From the NCBI GenBank assembly GCA_904394975.1, contig CAJFNQ010000018.1, forward strand, positions 1 to 59,320: a DNA stretch of 59,320 nucleotides, in the 5' to 3' direction. Made by a program: the position numbers and the translations under genes. The stretch is from Metaruminococcus_A gallistercoris (GTDB lineage Bacteria > Bacillota > Clostridia > Oscillospirales > Ruminococcaceae). Below are positions 8,520 to 15,127 of this stretch, piece by piece (position 1 is the stretch's first letter; every line of letters starts with the position of its first letter). The notes below the pieces were generated by a model, which saw only the letters and a program-made list of their open reading frames with translations, ran no database searches and was not told the origin of the DNA.

Positions 8520-9368
8520 ATGTTAAAGAATTGTACCATTTCCGGCTTTGCCGATGAGATTGATGTTGACCTTCAAAAACAGATTGCGTTATTAAACGAA
8601 CTGGGCGTGAAACAGGTGGAGTTTCGCAGTGCGAACGGAAAAGGTGTGGCCGATTATACCGAAGAAGAAGCACAAAAGGCAATGGAATTGCTGCGTGCCA
8701 ATGGAATTTCGGTTTCAGCTGTCGGTTCGCCGATTGGGAAAATCCTCATTACCGACCCGTTTGAACCGCATTTTGAAACCTTCCGGCATGTGGTTCGTCT
8801 TGCAAAGGTGTTTGGTACCCGGTACATCCGTGTGTTCAGTTTCTTCATCCCACAGGGAGAAGATCCGGAACAGTACCGTGAGAAGGTACTGCGACGGCTG
8901 AAATGTTTTGCGGATTATGCCAAAGAGCAGGATGTTGTCCTTCTGCACGAAAACGAAAAGGAGATTTACGGTGATGTTGCCAGCCGCTGTAAAACCATTT
9001 TCGACGCGCTGTACAGTGAACATTTTCAGTGTACGTTTGATTTTGCCAATTTTGTGCAGTGCCGTCAGGATACGTTGGAAGCTTATGAAATGCTCAGCGG
9101 CTACATCAAATATGTGCATGTAAAAGACGCGCTTTGGAAAAACGGCCAAGTCGTTCCGGCAGGAGAGGGCGACGGCCATGTGAAAGAGATCCTTCAGAAG
9201 CTGGACAAAGCGGGATATTCCGGCTGTCTGAGCCTGGAACCGCATCTGGCGGAATTTGCCACGCTTCAATCCCTGGAGCATCGTTCGGATAAGAAGGAAA
9301 CGTCAGACGGGGTGTGGGCATTCACCACAGCTTACCAGGCGCTGAAAAAGTTGCTGGAAACACTGTAA
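8520..9368 (+). CDS. Sugar phosphate isomerase/epimerase (xylose isomerase-like TIM barrel)
   Basis: 282 residues from the ATG at 8520, with GAAAGGAAGAA just upstream; an in-frame TTG at 8499 overlaps the previous gene and is less likely. The protein fits the AP-endonuclease-2 / IolE-IolI / tagatose-epimerase TIM-barrel family. It has GFADEID at the start, LLHENE and FDFANF in mid-barrel, YVHVKDA, and a final SLEPHL carrying the C-terminal metal-ligand Glu. These enzymes use a divalent metal for aldose-ketose isomerisation, epimerisation or keto-inositol dehydration. As the third gene of the operon it probably processes the keto product of the two oxidoreductases. Confidence 0.92.
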   Translation: MLKNCTISGFADEIDVDLQKQIALLNELGVKQVEFRSANGKGVADYTEEEAQKAMELLRANGISVSAVGSPIGKILITDPFEPHFETFRHVVRLAKVFGTRYIRVFSFFIPQGEDPEQYREKVLRRLKCFADYAKEQDVVLLHENEKEIYGDVASRCKTIFDALYSEHFQCTFDFANFVQCRQDTLEAYEMLSGYIKYVHVKDALWKNGQVVPAGEGDGHVKEILQKLDKAGYSGCLSLEPHLAEFATLQSLEHRSDKKETSDGVWAFTTAYQALKKLLETL

Positions 9369-9382
9369 ATAATAAATACCGT

Positions 9383-9422
9383 AAAAAAGGAACAACAGCA
9401 TTAAAAGCTGTTGTTCCTTTTT
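9383..9422 (+). terminator. Rho-independent terminator of the oxidoreductase/isomerase operon
   Basis: AAGGAACAACAGC / GCTGTTGTTCCTT with a 7-nt loop, flanked by A and T runs. Confidence 0.93.
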
Positions 9423-9469
9423 GGTTTTATTTAGGGGATGTTTTCCGGCGTTTTTGAAAAAGAATTTGC

Positions 9470-9507
9470 TTGCTCTCTTATAAACCTTGTGGTATGATAG
9501 GTTTATA
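9470..9507 (+). promoter_or_regulatory. rrf2 promoter with overlapping palindromic operator
   Basis: The promoter is TTGCTC (9470-9475), 17 bp, TATGAT (9493-9498). An inverted repeat TATAAACCT (9479-9487) - 11 nt - AGGTTTATA (9499-9507) spans the spacer and abuts the -10. The same 29-bp element recurs before cysK, so this is very likely the binding site of the encoded Rrf2 protein, giving autoregulation. Confidence 0.82.
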
Positions 9508-9529
9508 TTGGAGAAGGAGTACAGAATCA

Positions 9530-9970
9530 ATGATGATTTCAACCAAAGGCCGGTATGCACTTCGTGTTGCGGTGGATCTGGCTCAGAATCAGGCGGATGG
9601 ATACCTGCCTCTGAAAGCAATTGCCGAGCGGCAGGAAATATCACTGAAATACCTGGAAGCAATTATTTCTGCTCTGGTTCGCGCAGAACTGGTCAGCGGC
9701 GTTCGGGGGAGAGGCGGCGGATATCGGCTTGCCAAAAACCCGGAACAGATTACAGTCGGCAGTATTCTGCATTTGACCGAAGGCAGCCTTGCCCCGGTTG
9801 CCTGTTTGGATTGCGGGTCGGTTTCATGCGGCCGTTCCGCGGATTGTAAAACGCTTCCTGTTTGGCGCGGATTACAGCGTTTGACGGAACAATATCTGGA
9901 ACGGATCACATTGCAGGATCTTGTTACCGGACAGATTTCAGATTACAGACTGGAACAGGTCGAATTATAA
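9530..9970 (+). CDS. Rrf2-family transcriptional regulator (IscR/CymR type)
   Basis: 146 residues from the ATG at 9530 (ATGATG, with GGAGAAGGAG upstream). The N-terminal winged helix has the family start ISTKGRYALRV and the wing GVRGRGGGYRLAK. The dimerisation/sensing region holds four cysteines at 92, 95, 100 and 106, a spacing compatible with an IscR-like Fe-S cluster. CymR-type sulfur regulators of Bacillus usually lack these cysteines. The gene sits directly before cysK, and both have the same palindromic operator overlapping their promoters. It probably represses cysteine synthesis and itself, sensing sulfur or Fe-S status; which signal is an open question. Confidence 0.93.
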   Translation: MMISTKGRYALRVAVDLAQNQADGYLPLKAIAERQEISLKYLEAIISALVRAELVSGVRGRGGGYRLAKNPEQITVGSILHLTEGSLAPVACLDCGSVSCGRSADCKTLPVWRGLQRLTEQYLERITLQDLVTGQISDYRLEQVEL

Positions 9971-10004
9971 ACCTATTGACAAAGTAGGTTTATAGCGTTA
10001 TACT
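9966..10004 (+). promoter_or_regulatory. cysK promoter with overlapping Rrf2 operator
   Basis: TTGACA (9976-9981), 17 bp, TATACT (9999-10004) is a near-consensus promoter. The -35 lies inside an inverted repeat TATAAACCTA (9966-9975) - 9 nt - TAGGTTTATA (9985-9994). Its 29-bp outer geometry equals that of the rrf2 operator. A bound dimer would cover the -35, which implies repression. Confidence 0.85.
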
Positions 10005-10091
10005 AATAGCACAAAGGGCGATCCTTGAAACCGTTTTTAATGTTTATCAAAACGATGATGTGTGTTGCAGAGCAAAAGGAGTATAGAGTTT

Positions 10092-11018
10092 ATGAAGATT
10101 TACCGTTCATTTACAGAACTTGTTGGGAAAACGCCGCTGTTTGAGCTTCAGAATGTGGAGAAGGAGCAGCAGCTGAAGGCAACGGTTCTGGCAAAACTGG
10201 AGTATTTCAATCCGGCGGGCAGTGTAAAAGACCGCGCTGCGAAAAAAATGATTGAGGACGCGGAAGCGAGCGGGAGATTAAAACCTGGCTCGGTGTTGAT
10301 TGAACCCACGTCCGGTAACACCGGCATTGGCCTTGCCGCAATCGCTTCGTCAAAGGGTTACCGCATTATTATTGTTATGCCGGAAACCATGTCGTTGGAG
10401 CGGCGTCGGCTCATTCAGGCGTATGGAGCGGAGCTGGTATTGACCGAAGGCGCAAAAGGAATGAAAGGCGCCATTGAAAAAGCGGAAGAGCTTGCTAAAA
10501 CGATAGAAAACAGCTTTATCCCCGGGCAGTTTGTCAATGATTCTAACCCTGCGGCACATCGGGAAACGACCGGCCCTGAAATTTGGGAAGATACCGACGG
10601 TAAAGTTGATATTTTTGTTGCCGGCGTTGGCACAGGCGGTACCATTACGGGCGTTGGCGAGTATTTAAAGGAAAAGAATCCTAATGTACGCATTGTCGCC
10701 GTGGAACCGGCAGACTCTCCGGTTTTATCCCAAGGAACAGCCGGCGCGCATAAGATTCAGGGAATCGGCGCTGGTTTTGTGCCGGATATTTTGAATACGT
10801 CGGTTTACGACGAAGTGATTCCGGTGAAAAACGAAGACGCGTTTGTAACAGGGCGGATGCTCGGGCGCAAAGAGGGGATTCTGGTTGGTATCTCCTCGGG
10901 CGCGGCGGTATGGGCCGCTTTGGAGCTTGCTAAACGGGAGGAAAACAAAGGGAAGACGATTGTTGCGCTTCTGCCGGATACCGGTGAGCGGTACCTGTCT
11001 ACCCCCATGTTTGAATAA
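10092..11018 (+). CDS. cysK: Cysteine synthase A (O-acetylserine sulfhydrylase)
   Basis: 308 residues from the ATG at 10092, with AAAGGAG 10 nt upstream; an in-frame GTG at 10062 gives an unusual extension. It forms L-cysteine from O-acetylserine and sulfide with PLP. Visible features are the Schiff-base lysine in SVKDRAAK (K46), the substrate loop TSGNTGIGLA and the phosphate-binding GTGGTITG. Length is normal for CysK. It is transcribed from its own promoter, under the operator shared with the upstream Rrf2 gene. The 72-nt 5' leader shows no T-box. Cytoplasmic homodimer by family. Confidence 0.96.
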   Translation: MKIYRSFTELVGKTPLFELQNVEKEQQLKATVLAKLEYFNPAGSVKDRAAKKMIEDAEASGRLKPGSVLIEPTSGNTGIGLAAIASSKGYRIIIVMPETMSLERRRLIQAYGAELVLTEGAKGMKGAIEKAEELAKTIENSFIPGQFVNDSNPAAHRETTGPEIWEDTDGKVDIFVAGVGTGGTITGVGEYLKEKNPNVRIVAVEPADSPVLSQGTAGAHKIQGIGAGFVPDILNTSVYDEVIPVKNEDAFVTGRMLGRKEGILVGISSGAAVWAALELAKREENKGKTIVALLPDTGERYLSTPMFE

Positions 11019-11053
11019 TCTCTGATTTGTTTGGCTTTAATAGTTGTATTTGT

Positions 11054-11090
11054 AAAAAAAGCAGAACCACAAAAGTGGTTCTGCTTTTTT
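11054..11090 (+). terminator. cysK terminator (bidirectional)
   Basis: GCAGAACCAC-AAAA-GTGGTTCTGC flanked by A7 and T6. It can also serve the converging minus-strand gene at 11112. Confidence 0.93.
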
Positions 11091-11111
11091 GTGTTGATTG
11101 AAGGAGCGGAC

Positions 11112-12200
11112 TTATTTCATTTCGCTTAATACCTTGTCGCGCGTATCATTCAAAAATTCCTGCACCTTAACGACTTGACCGGTGCGAACGCTTTCGATAG
11201 CGGCAAAAATGTGAGCGACTGCCTGAAGATTGTCTTCCACGTTGGTCTCCATAGGAGTTCCGTCGTCCAGCCAGTTTACGAATTGCTCAATCAGCCAGGT
11301 GTTGGCCCATTTTTTCTGTTTTAAAAGCGGGATTTCTTCTCCGTGGCCTTCCACACCCTCCGCCCAGGTCGTCTCTGGGTTGTAGGGAAATGCTTCCAGA
11401 CGACGTTTGTTCAAAATAAGAGTGCCGTTTTCACATTCTGCGCGGAAATATTCGTTGCCCCAGGTGTTGAGTGAAACCGCATTGGTTTTCGCGCCTTCAT
11501 AAAACGCTTTCGCACCGTTTTCAAAGGTCATGGTGATGAGCGCCTGACAGTCGCCTTTGAATTCCCCCCAGCGGGGATGCCAGGTCTGTGCGTAGATGGT
11601 GTCGCATTTCGCGCCCGCGAAGTCGGCCAAAATGTCCAGATGATGAACACCGCCTTCTAAAAGCAGCGCGTTGGCGATTTCATGGCGAAAATCGCCCCAG
11701 CTTCCGTACTTCCGGCAGTCGCAGGTGAAGCGGGCAATGAGATAATCCAGCTCGCCCCAGCGCCCGCTGCGCAGCTGACGGCGCATGGAGGTTTTATCCT
11801 GATCGAACCGATGGCTCATGGTAACGCCCATTTTCAGTCCGGCGCGTTTTACCTTTTCAGCAATCCGTACAGAGCCTTCCAATGTATCGGCAATCGGTTT
11901 TTCGGAAAGGATATGCAGCCCGTATTTTATCGCCAGGTCAACGATCTCCTCATGATGGTTCGGTGTTACGACATTGATGCAGAAATCCGCCGAACGTTCT
12001 TTGAAAGCGGTTTCGGCGTCAGTATAACACTGGCTTTCGGAAAGCGGAAGAAATTTTTTTGCGCAGGAAAGTGCCGCGGGGTTTTTATCCACTGCGGCTA
12101 CGATTTCTACTGTGCCGTCGGCGATATTGGGCGGCAGGAATTTTTCACACCACCATTCGCCCCAGGTACCGGTCCCTACTAAAATTGCTTTGTATGCCAT
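11112..12200 (-). CDS. Gfo/Idh/MocA-family oxidoreductase (ThuB-like context)
   Basis: A 362-residue protein with a Rossmann fold containing GTGTWGEWW near residue 9, SEKPIAD near 96 and LLEGGVHHLD in the C-terminal domain. It is an NAD(P)-dependent sugar oxidoreductase by family. It lies 48 bp downstream of a ThuA-like gene on the same strand. In rhizobia ThuA/ThuB act together on 3-keto disaccharides, so a role in keto-sugar metabolism is a reasonable inference. The sequence is clearly different from the two family members at 6320-8502, arguing against recent duplication. Confidence 0.92.
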   Translation of the reverse strand: MAYKAILVGTGTWGEWWCEKFLPPNIADGTVEIVAAVDKNPAALSCAKKFLPLSESQCYTDAETAFKERSADFCINVVTPNHHEEIVDLAIKYGLHILSEKPIADTLEGSVRIAEKVKRAGLKMGVTMSHRFDQDKTSMRRQLRSGRWGELDYLIARFTCDCRKYGSWGDFRHEIANALLLEGGVHHLDILADFAGAKCDTIYAQTWHPRWGEFKGDCQALITMTFENGAKAFYEGAKTNAVSLNTWGNEYFRAECENGTLILNKRRLEAFPYNPETTWAEGVEGHGEEIPLLKQKKWANTWLIEQFVNWLDDGTPMETNVEDNLQAVAHIFAAIESVRTGQVVKVQEFLNDTRDKVLSEMK

Positions 12201-12248
12201 GATGATTTTCCTTTCTTGAGTGGATTGTTTAGAGTGTTGTATGTTGTT

Positions 12249-12911
12249 TTATGATTCTGCCAGCCAGAAAATACCCCGGCGAACGATTTCACGGAAATTG
12301 GGGTTGGAATAAGAGGTATTATTATGCCCTGATTGGTAGCAGAACACTTTGGAGTTTTTGTAACGAGTTGTCCATGCAACGGTTGGGATGTTATGAACAT
12401 GGTCGGTCGTCAGCAGGATATGAGTGTTTTCCGTTTCTTTCACACCGGCCATCTCATAGGCTTCATCCACCATGTCAAAATCAGCAAGCCCTTTTGTAAT
12501 GGGGTGCTGTGCGTCTGCGATGCAGTAGTGCATGGGAACGTCCAGATAATAATCTTTATAGCTTTCCGGAGATACACCGCAAATGTTTGCCCAGAACGGC
12601 CACTGCGGATACGCCAGAATGGAATGGTGCAGCATAAAAATGCCCTGCTTTGTTTCACCAAGCTCACTGAGTGCTTCCAAAGCCTTTCCTTCGTACCATG
12701 GACCGTCGTCAACCGGTGTATCCTGCCGCATGGTGTAAAACACTACAACGTCGTAACTCTCGCGTACTTCTTTCGTACTGCTAGTAAACTGCTCAATGTG
12801 CTGGATGTAGCATTGTATGCCTTCCATTGCCGTAAACATATCTTGGAATGGTTGAACTTCATACGAATGATGTCCAACAACGACCGCGACTTTAATTGGT
12901 TTTTGTTCCAT
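12249..12911 (-). CDS. ThuA-like domain protein
   Basis: A 220-residue protein with the class I glutamine-amidotransferase-like fold of the ThuA family. It shows VAVVVGHHSYEVQPF at the start, a central YDVVVFYT strand, GIFMLHHSILAYPQWPFW, and W-x-x-x-Y-K-N-S-K-V-F-C-Y-Q-S-G-H near the end, typical of ThuA-like trimmed amidotransferase folds. The start is supported by AAAAGGAGC. It is the first gene of a two-gene minus-strand operon with a Gfo/Idh oxidoreductase. ThuA proteins have been linked to keto-sugar processing; the exact reaction is not settled. Confidence 0.88.
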   Translation of the reverse strand: MEQKPIKVAVVVGHHSYEVQPFQDMFTAMEGIQCYIQHIEQFTSSTKEVRESYDVVVFYTMRQDTPVDDGPWYEGKALEALSELGETKQGIFMLHHSILAYPQWPFWANICGVSPESYKDYYLDVPMHYCIADAQHPITKGLADFDMVDEAYEMAGVKETENTHILLTTDHVHNIPTVAWTTRYKNSKVFCYQSGHNNTSYSNPNFREIVRRGIFWLAES

Positions 12912-13034
12912 TTGCTTGCTCCTTTTGCTGCGTATTTATTGTGAGTTCGATGGTGTGAAAAATCATACAATAGAACAATACTATACTACACCGGCCAAGG
13001 GAAAAAAACAAGCAGGAAACGAATATTGATAATT

Positions 13035-13061
13035 TTAGCACTTTATAGCACAGAGTGCTAA
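13035..13061. promoter_or_regulatory. CIRCE operator (HrcA site)
   Basis: TTAGCACTT - 9 nt - GAGTGCTAA matches the CIRCE consensus TTAGCACTC-N9-GAGTGCTAA with one mismatch in the left arm. It lies in the divergent region between the ThuA-like gene and hsp20. A possible downstream promoter is TTGTGA (13092-13097), 16 bp, TATTAT (13114-13119). HrcA control of hsp20 is the natural reading. Confidence 0.9.
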
Positions 13062-13223
13062 AATTTAAAAATTATTCATATTTTATGCGATTTGTGATAA
13101 CAAACCGGGACTATATTATAGTTGTAAACAAAAAGAGAAACAAAGAAGGTGGTTCGAATGGGCCAGAATAAAAGAATAAATATTTAACAGAACGATTTGC
13201 AATTATCTTAGGAGGAATGATTT

Positions 13224-13658
13224 ATGTTTGAGTTAATGCCGTTTGGCCGTGAAAACAGAAACTTGTGGAATTATTTTGACGATATGGAAAAAAGCTTTTT
13301 CAACAGCTTCCAGAATGGGCTTTCACGAGTACGCACCGACGTGCTGGATAAAGGCGACCGGTATGTGCTGGAAGCGGAACTTCCGGGATTTGATAAGAAG
13401 GATATCCACATCGGCGTTCAGAACAATTGCCTCACCATACAGGCACAGCGCAGTGAGAAACAGGAGCAGAAGGACGAGGATAATGGCCGCTACATCTGCC
13501 GTGAGCGCAGCTATGGCAGCTATTCGCGTAGTTTTGACCTGAGCGGAATCAAAGAAGATGAGATCAAGGCTTCTTACGACAATGGCATTTTGACGGTCAC
13601 CATGCCCAAAGACACGCAAAAAGAAAAAACCAATGGCCGCAGAATTGACATTGAGTAA
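13224..13658 (+). CDS. hsp20: Small heat-shock protein, Hsp20/alpha-crystallin family
   Basis: A 144-residue ATP-independent holdase chaperone of the cytoplasm. The alpha-crystallin domain covers about residues 35-135 and includes YVLEAELPGFDKKDI, RSYGSYSRSFDL and the C-terminal GILTVTMPK strand (consensus GVLxxxxPK). The N-terminal MFELMPFGRENRNLW is characteristic of clostridial Hsp18 proteins. AGGAGGAA precedes the ATG. A CIRCE element upstream suggests HrcA repression and heat induction. The 5' leader also holds a possible 9-codon open frame at 13158-13187 with its own AAGGTGG site. Confidence 0.96.
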   Translation: MFELMPFGRENRNLWNYFDDMEKSFFNSFQNGLSRVRTDVLDKGDRYVLEAELPGFDKKDIHIGVQNNCLTIQAQRSEKQEQKDEDNGRYICRERSYGSYSRSFDLSGIKEDEIKASYDNGILTVTMPKDTQKEKTNGRRIDIE

Positions 13659-13674
13659 TGGGTAACCATTTGAG

Positions 13675-13709
13675 CAGGGCATCTCCATGAAGGGATGCCC
13701 TGTTTTTTA
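13675..13709 (+). terminator. hsp20 terminator
   Basis: CAGGGCATC / GATGCCCTG with a 10-nt loop and a T6 run. Confidence 0.92.
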
Positions 13710-13770
13710 TGTGGCTTTTCATTTTGTGGTTTACAGTTTATGCGGATAATCGGGGTTTGTTATGCTGTAA

Positions 13771-13799
13771 TTTACATCAATGTCATTGTGTGCTATACT
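13771..13799 (+). promoter_or_regulatory. Promoter of the metallo-hydrolase gene
   Basis: TTTACA (13771-13776), 17 bp, TATACT (13794-13799), about 28 bases before the ATG. Confidence 0.7.
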
Positions 13800-13827
13800 G
13801 AAACACAAAAAATAACGGAGGTTCAAC

Positions 13828-14541
13828 ATGGACGTTCAGGTTGAATATCTTCATCACAGCGGTTTTGCGGTTAAACTGCAAAATCACTGTCTGGTTTTTG
13901 ATTATGATGGAAGCGGCATTCTGCCGCGCGCCGATTGGCTGACCGCCGGTAAATCAGCTGTTTTTGTATCTCATCGGCACGGTGACCATTATAGCCGGCA
14001 GATCTTTGACTGGAAGCAGAGTGCACCGCAGATTCAATATATTTTGTCGGATGATATTCCGTCCGTCCCAGGAACCGTCTCCGTAGGGCCGGATCGGACC
14101 ATTCAGGTGGGCGACCTTGTCATACACACCTTCCGTTCTACGGATGAAGGGGTGGCGTTTTTGGTGGAGTGTGAGGGGAAATTTATCTATCATGCCGGGG
14201 ATTTAAACTGGTGGCACTGGAATGGGGAAAGCGAAGCGTATAATTGCGCCATGAAACAGGCATATCTTCGGGAAATTCAGAAACTTATTCCTTACCGGAT
14301 TGATCTGGCTTTTGTGCCGGTTGATCCGCGTTTGGAGGATGCGGCATACCTGGGACTTTTGGCCTTGTTGGATGCTGTGAATATTAGCCATGTAATTCCC
14401 ATGCATTTCTGGGAAGATACCGCCCCTTTTGACACAGAAAAACAGCGCCGTTATCTCCCGAAAGAGAAAACAGCGCTGCCGGATTCAAGCGGATTTCATG
14501 TTATGACACACCCTGGTGAGCAGCTTTTGCTGACCCTTTAG
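13828..14541 (+). CDS. MBL-fold metallo-hydrolase (UlaG-like)
   Basis: A 237-residue protein of the metallo-beta-lactamase fold. The HxHxDH metal motif is seen as HRHGDH (49-54). Further likely ligands are the His in YHAGDLN near 124 and the His in IPMHFWED near 194. It resembles the L-ascorbate-6-phosphate lactonase/UlaG branch of small bacterial hydrolases. No signal peptide is seen, so it is cytoplasmic. It has its own promoter and overlaps the 3' end of the convergent VOC gene by 4 bases, with no hairpin between them. Substrate unknown. Confidence 0.88.
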   Translation: MDVQVEYLHHSGFAVKLQNHCLVFDYDGSGILPRADWLTAGKSAVFVSHRHGDHYSRQIFDWKQSAPQIQYILSDDIPSVPGTVSVGPDRTIQVGDLVIHTFRSTDEGVAFLVECEGKFIYHAGDLNWWHWNGESEAYNCAMKQAYLREIQKLIPYRIDLAFVPVDPRLEDAAYLGLLALLDAVNISHVIPMHFWEDTAPFDTEKQRRYLPKEKTALPDSSGFHVMTHPGEQLLLTL

Positions 14542-14900
14542 TCGAGGATTTCAATCCAGTATCCGTCCGGGTCTTCGATGAAATACAGGTCCATCTCATG
14601 GTTTTCATAGCAGATGCATCCCATCTCTTTGTGAAGTGCGTAAGCCTGTTTTTTATCTGGTACGCGGTACGCGGTGTGGAACTCTTTGTCGCCCAGATTA
14701 TAAGGTGTCTCACGGTCTCTGAGCCAGGTGAGCTCCAAAAGGGAATCGGTCTGCCCGTCTCCCAGAAAGACAATGATGAACGCGCCGTCCGGTCCGTTTA
14801 CTCTGCGCACTTCGGTAAGACCAAGCGCTTTGCCGTAAAAATCCAGACTTTTTTCAAGATCAAATACATTAAAGTTTGTGTGAAGATAAGCTGATTGCAT
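14538..14900 (-). CDS. VOC-family protein, lactoylglutathione lyase-like
   Basis: A 120-residue single vicinal-oxygen-chelate domain. It has LHTNFNVFDLEKSLDFYGKA at the start (the His is a typical metal ligand), a central LLELTWLRD and the closing YFIEDPDGYWIEILD with the metal-binding Glu. It resembles glyoxalase I (GloA) in order and length. Glyoxalase I isomerises the hemithioacetal of methylglyoxal, but in glutathione-poor clostridia the thiol cofactor and substrate may differ. The start is fixed by AAAGGAGGG. Its stop overlaps that of the convergent hydrolase. Confidence 0.88.
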   Translation of the reverse strand: MQSAYLHTNFNVFDLEKSLDFYGKALGLTEVRRVNGPDGAFIIVFLGDGQTDSLLELTWLRDRETPYNLGDKEFHTAYRVPDKKQAYALHKEMGCICYENHEMDLYFIEDPDGYWIEILD

Positions 14901-15018
14901 GGAAAAAGCCCTCCTTTTTTCTTCAGCATATCATATTTATGCCAAAAAGAAAAGAAGAGGAAATTTTTGTAATGGACGCGTTCTCTTAGAATAGGATGGT
15001 TTTTTGCTCCGATTGTGA

Positions 15019-15094
15019 TATAATACAATCAAATCATATCATAAAATGCCGGCCGGTTTCAGCGGGTGATCGGACGGCATATTTGTACCCGCTG
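15019..15094 (+). promoter_or_regulatory. ade promoter and possible pseudoknotted leader
   Basis: An extended -10 (TGA then TATAAT at 15019-15024) gives a transcript starting near 15031. In the leader, ATGCCG (15046-15051) can pair with CGGCAT (15075-15080), and CAGCGGGT (15060-15067) with ACCCGCTG (15087-15094). The two helices interleave, which is the layout of an H-type pseudoknot or of two competing hairpins. It ends 15 nt before the GGGGAGG ribosome site. It does not match the purine riboswitch core. A regulatory RNA is an inference. Confidence 0.45.
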
Positions 15095-15127
15095 CAGGAA
15101 AAGCGAAAAGGGGAGGTGCAGTGGTTT

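Noticed and set aside
13092..13119. CIRCE assigned to the divergent ThuA operon
   Set aside because: CIRCE is classical for chaperone genes and hsp20 is the obvious target; control of the sugar operon lacks support.
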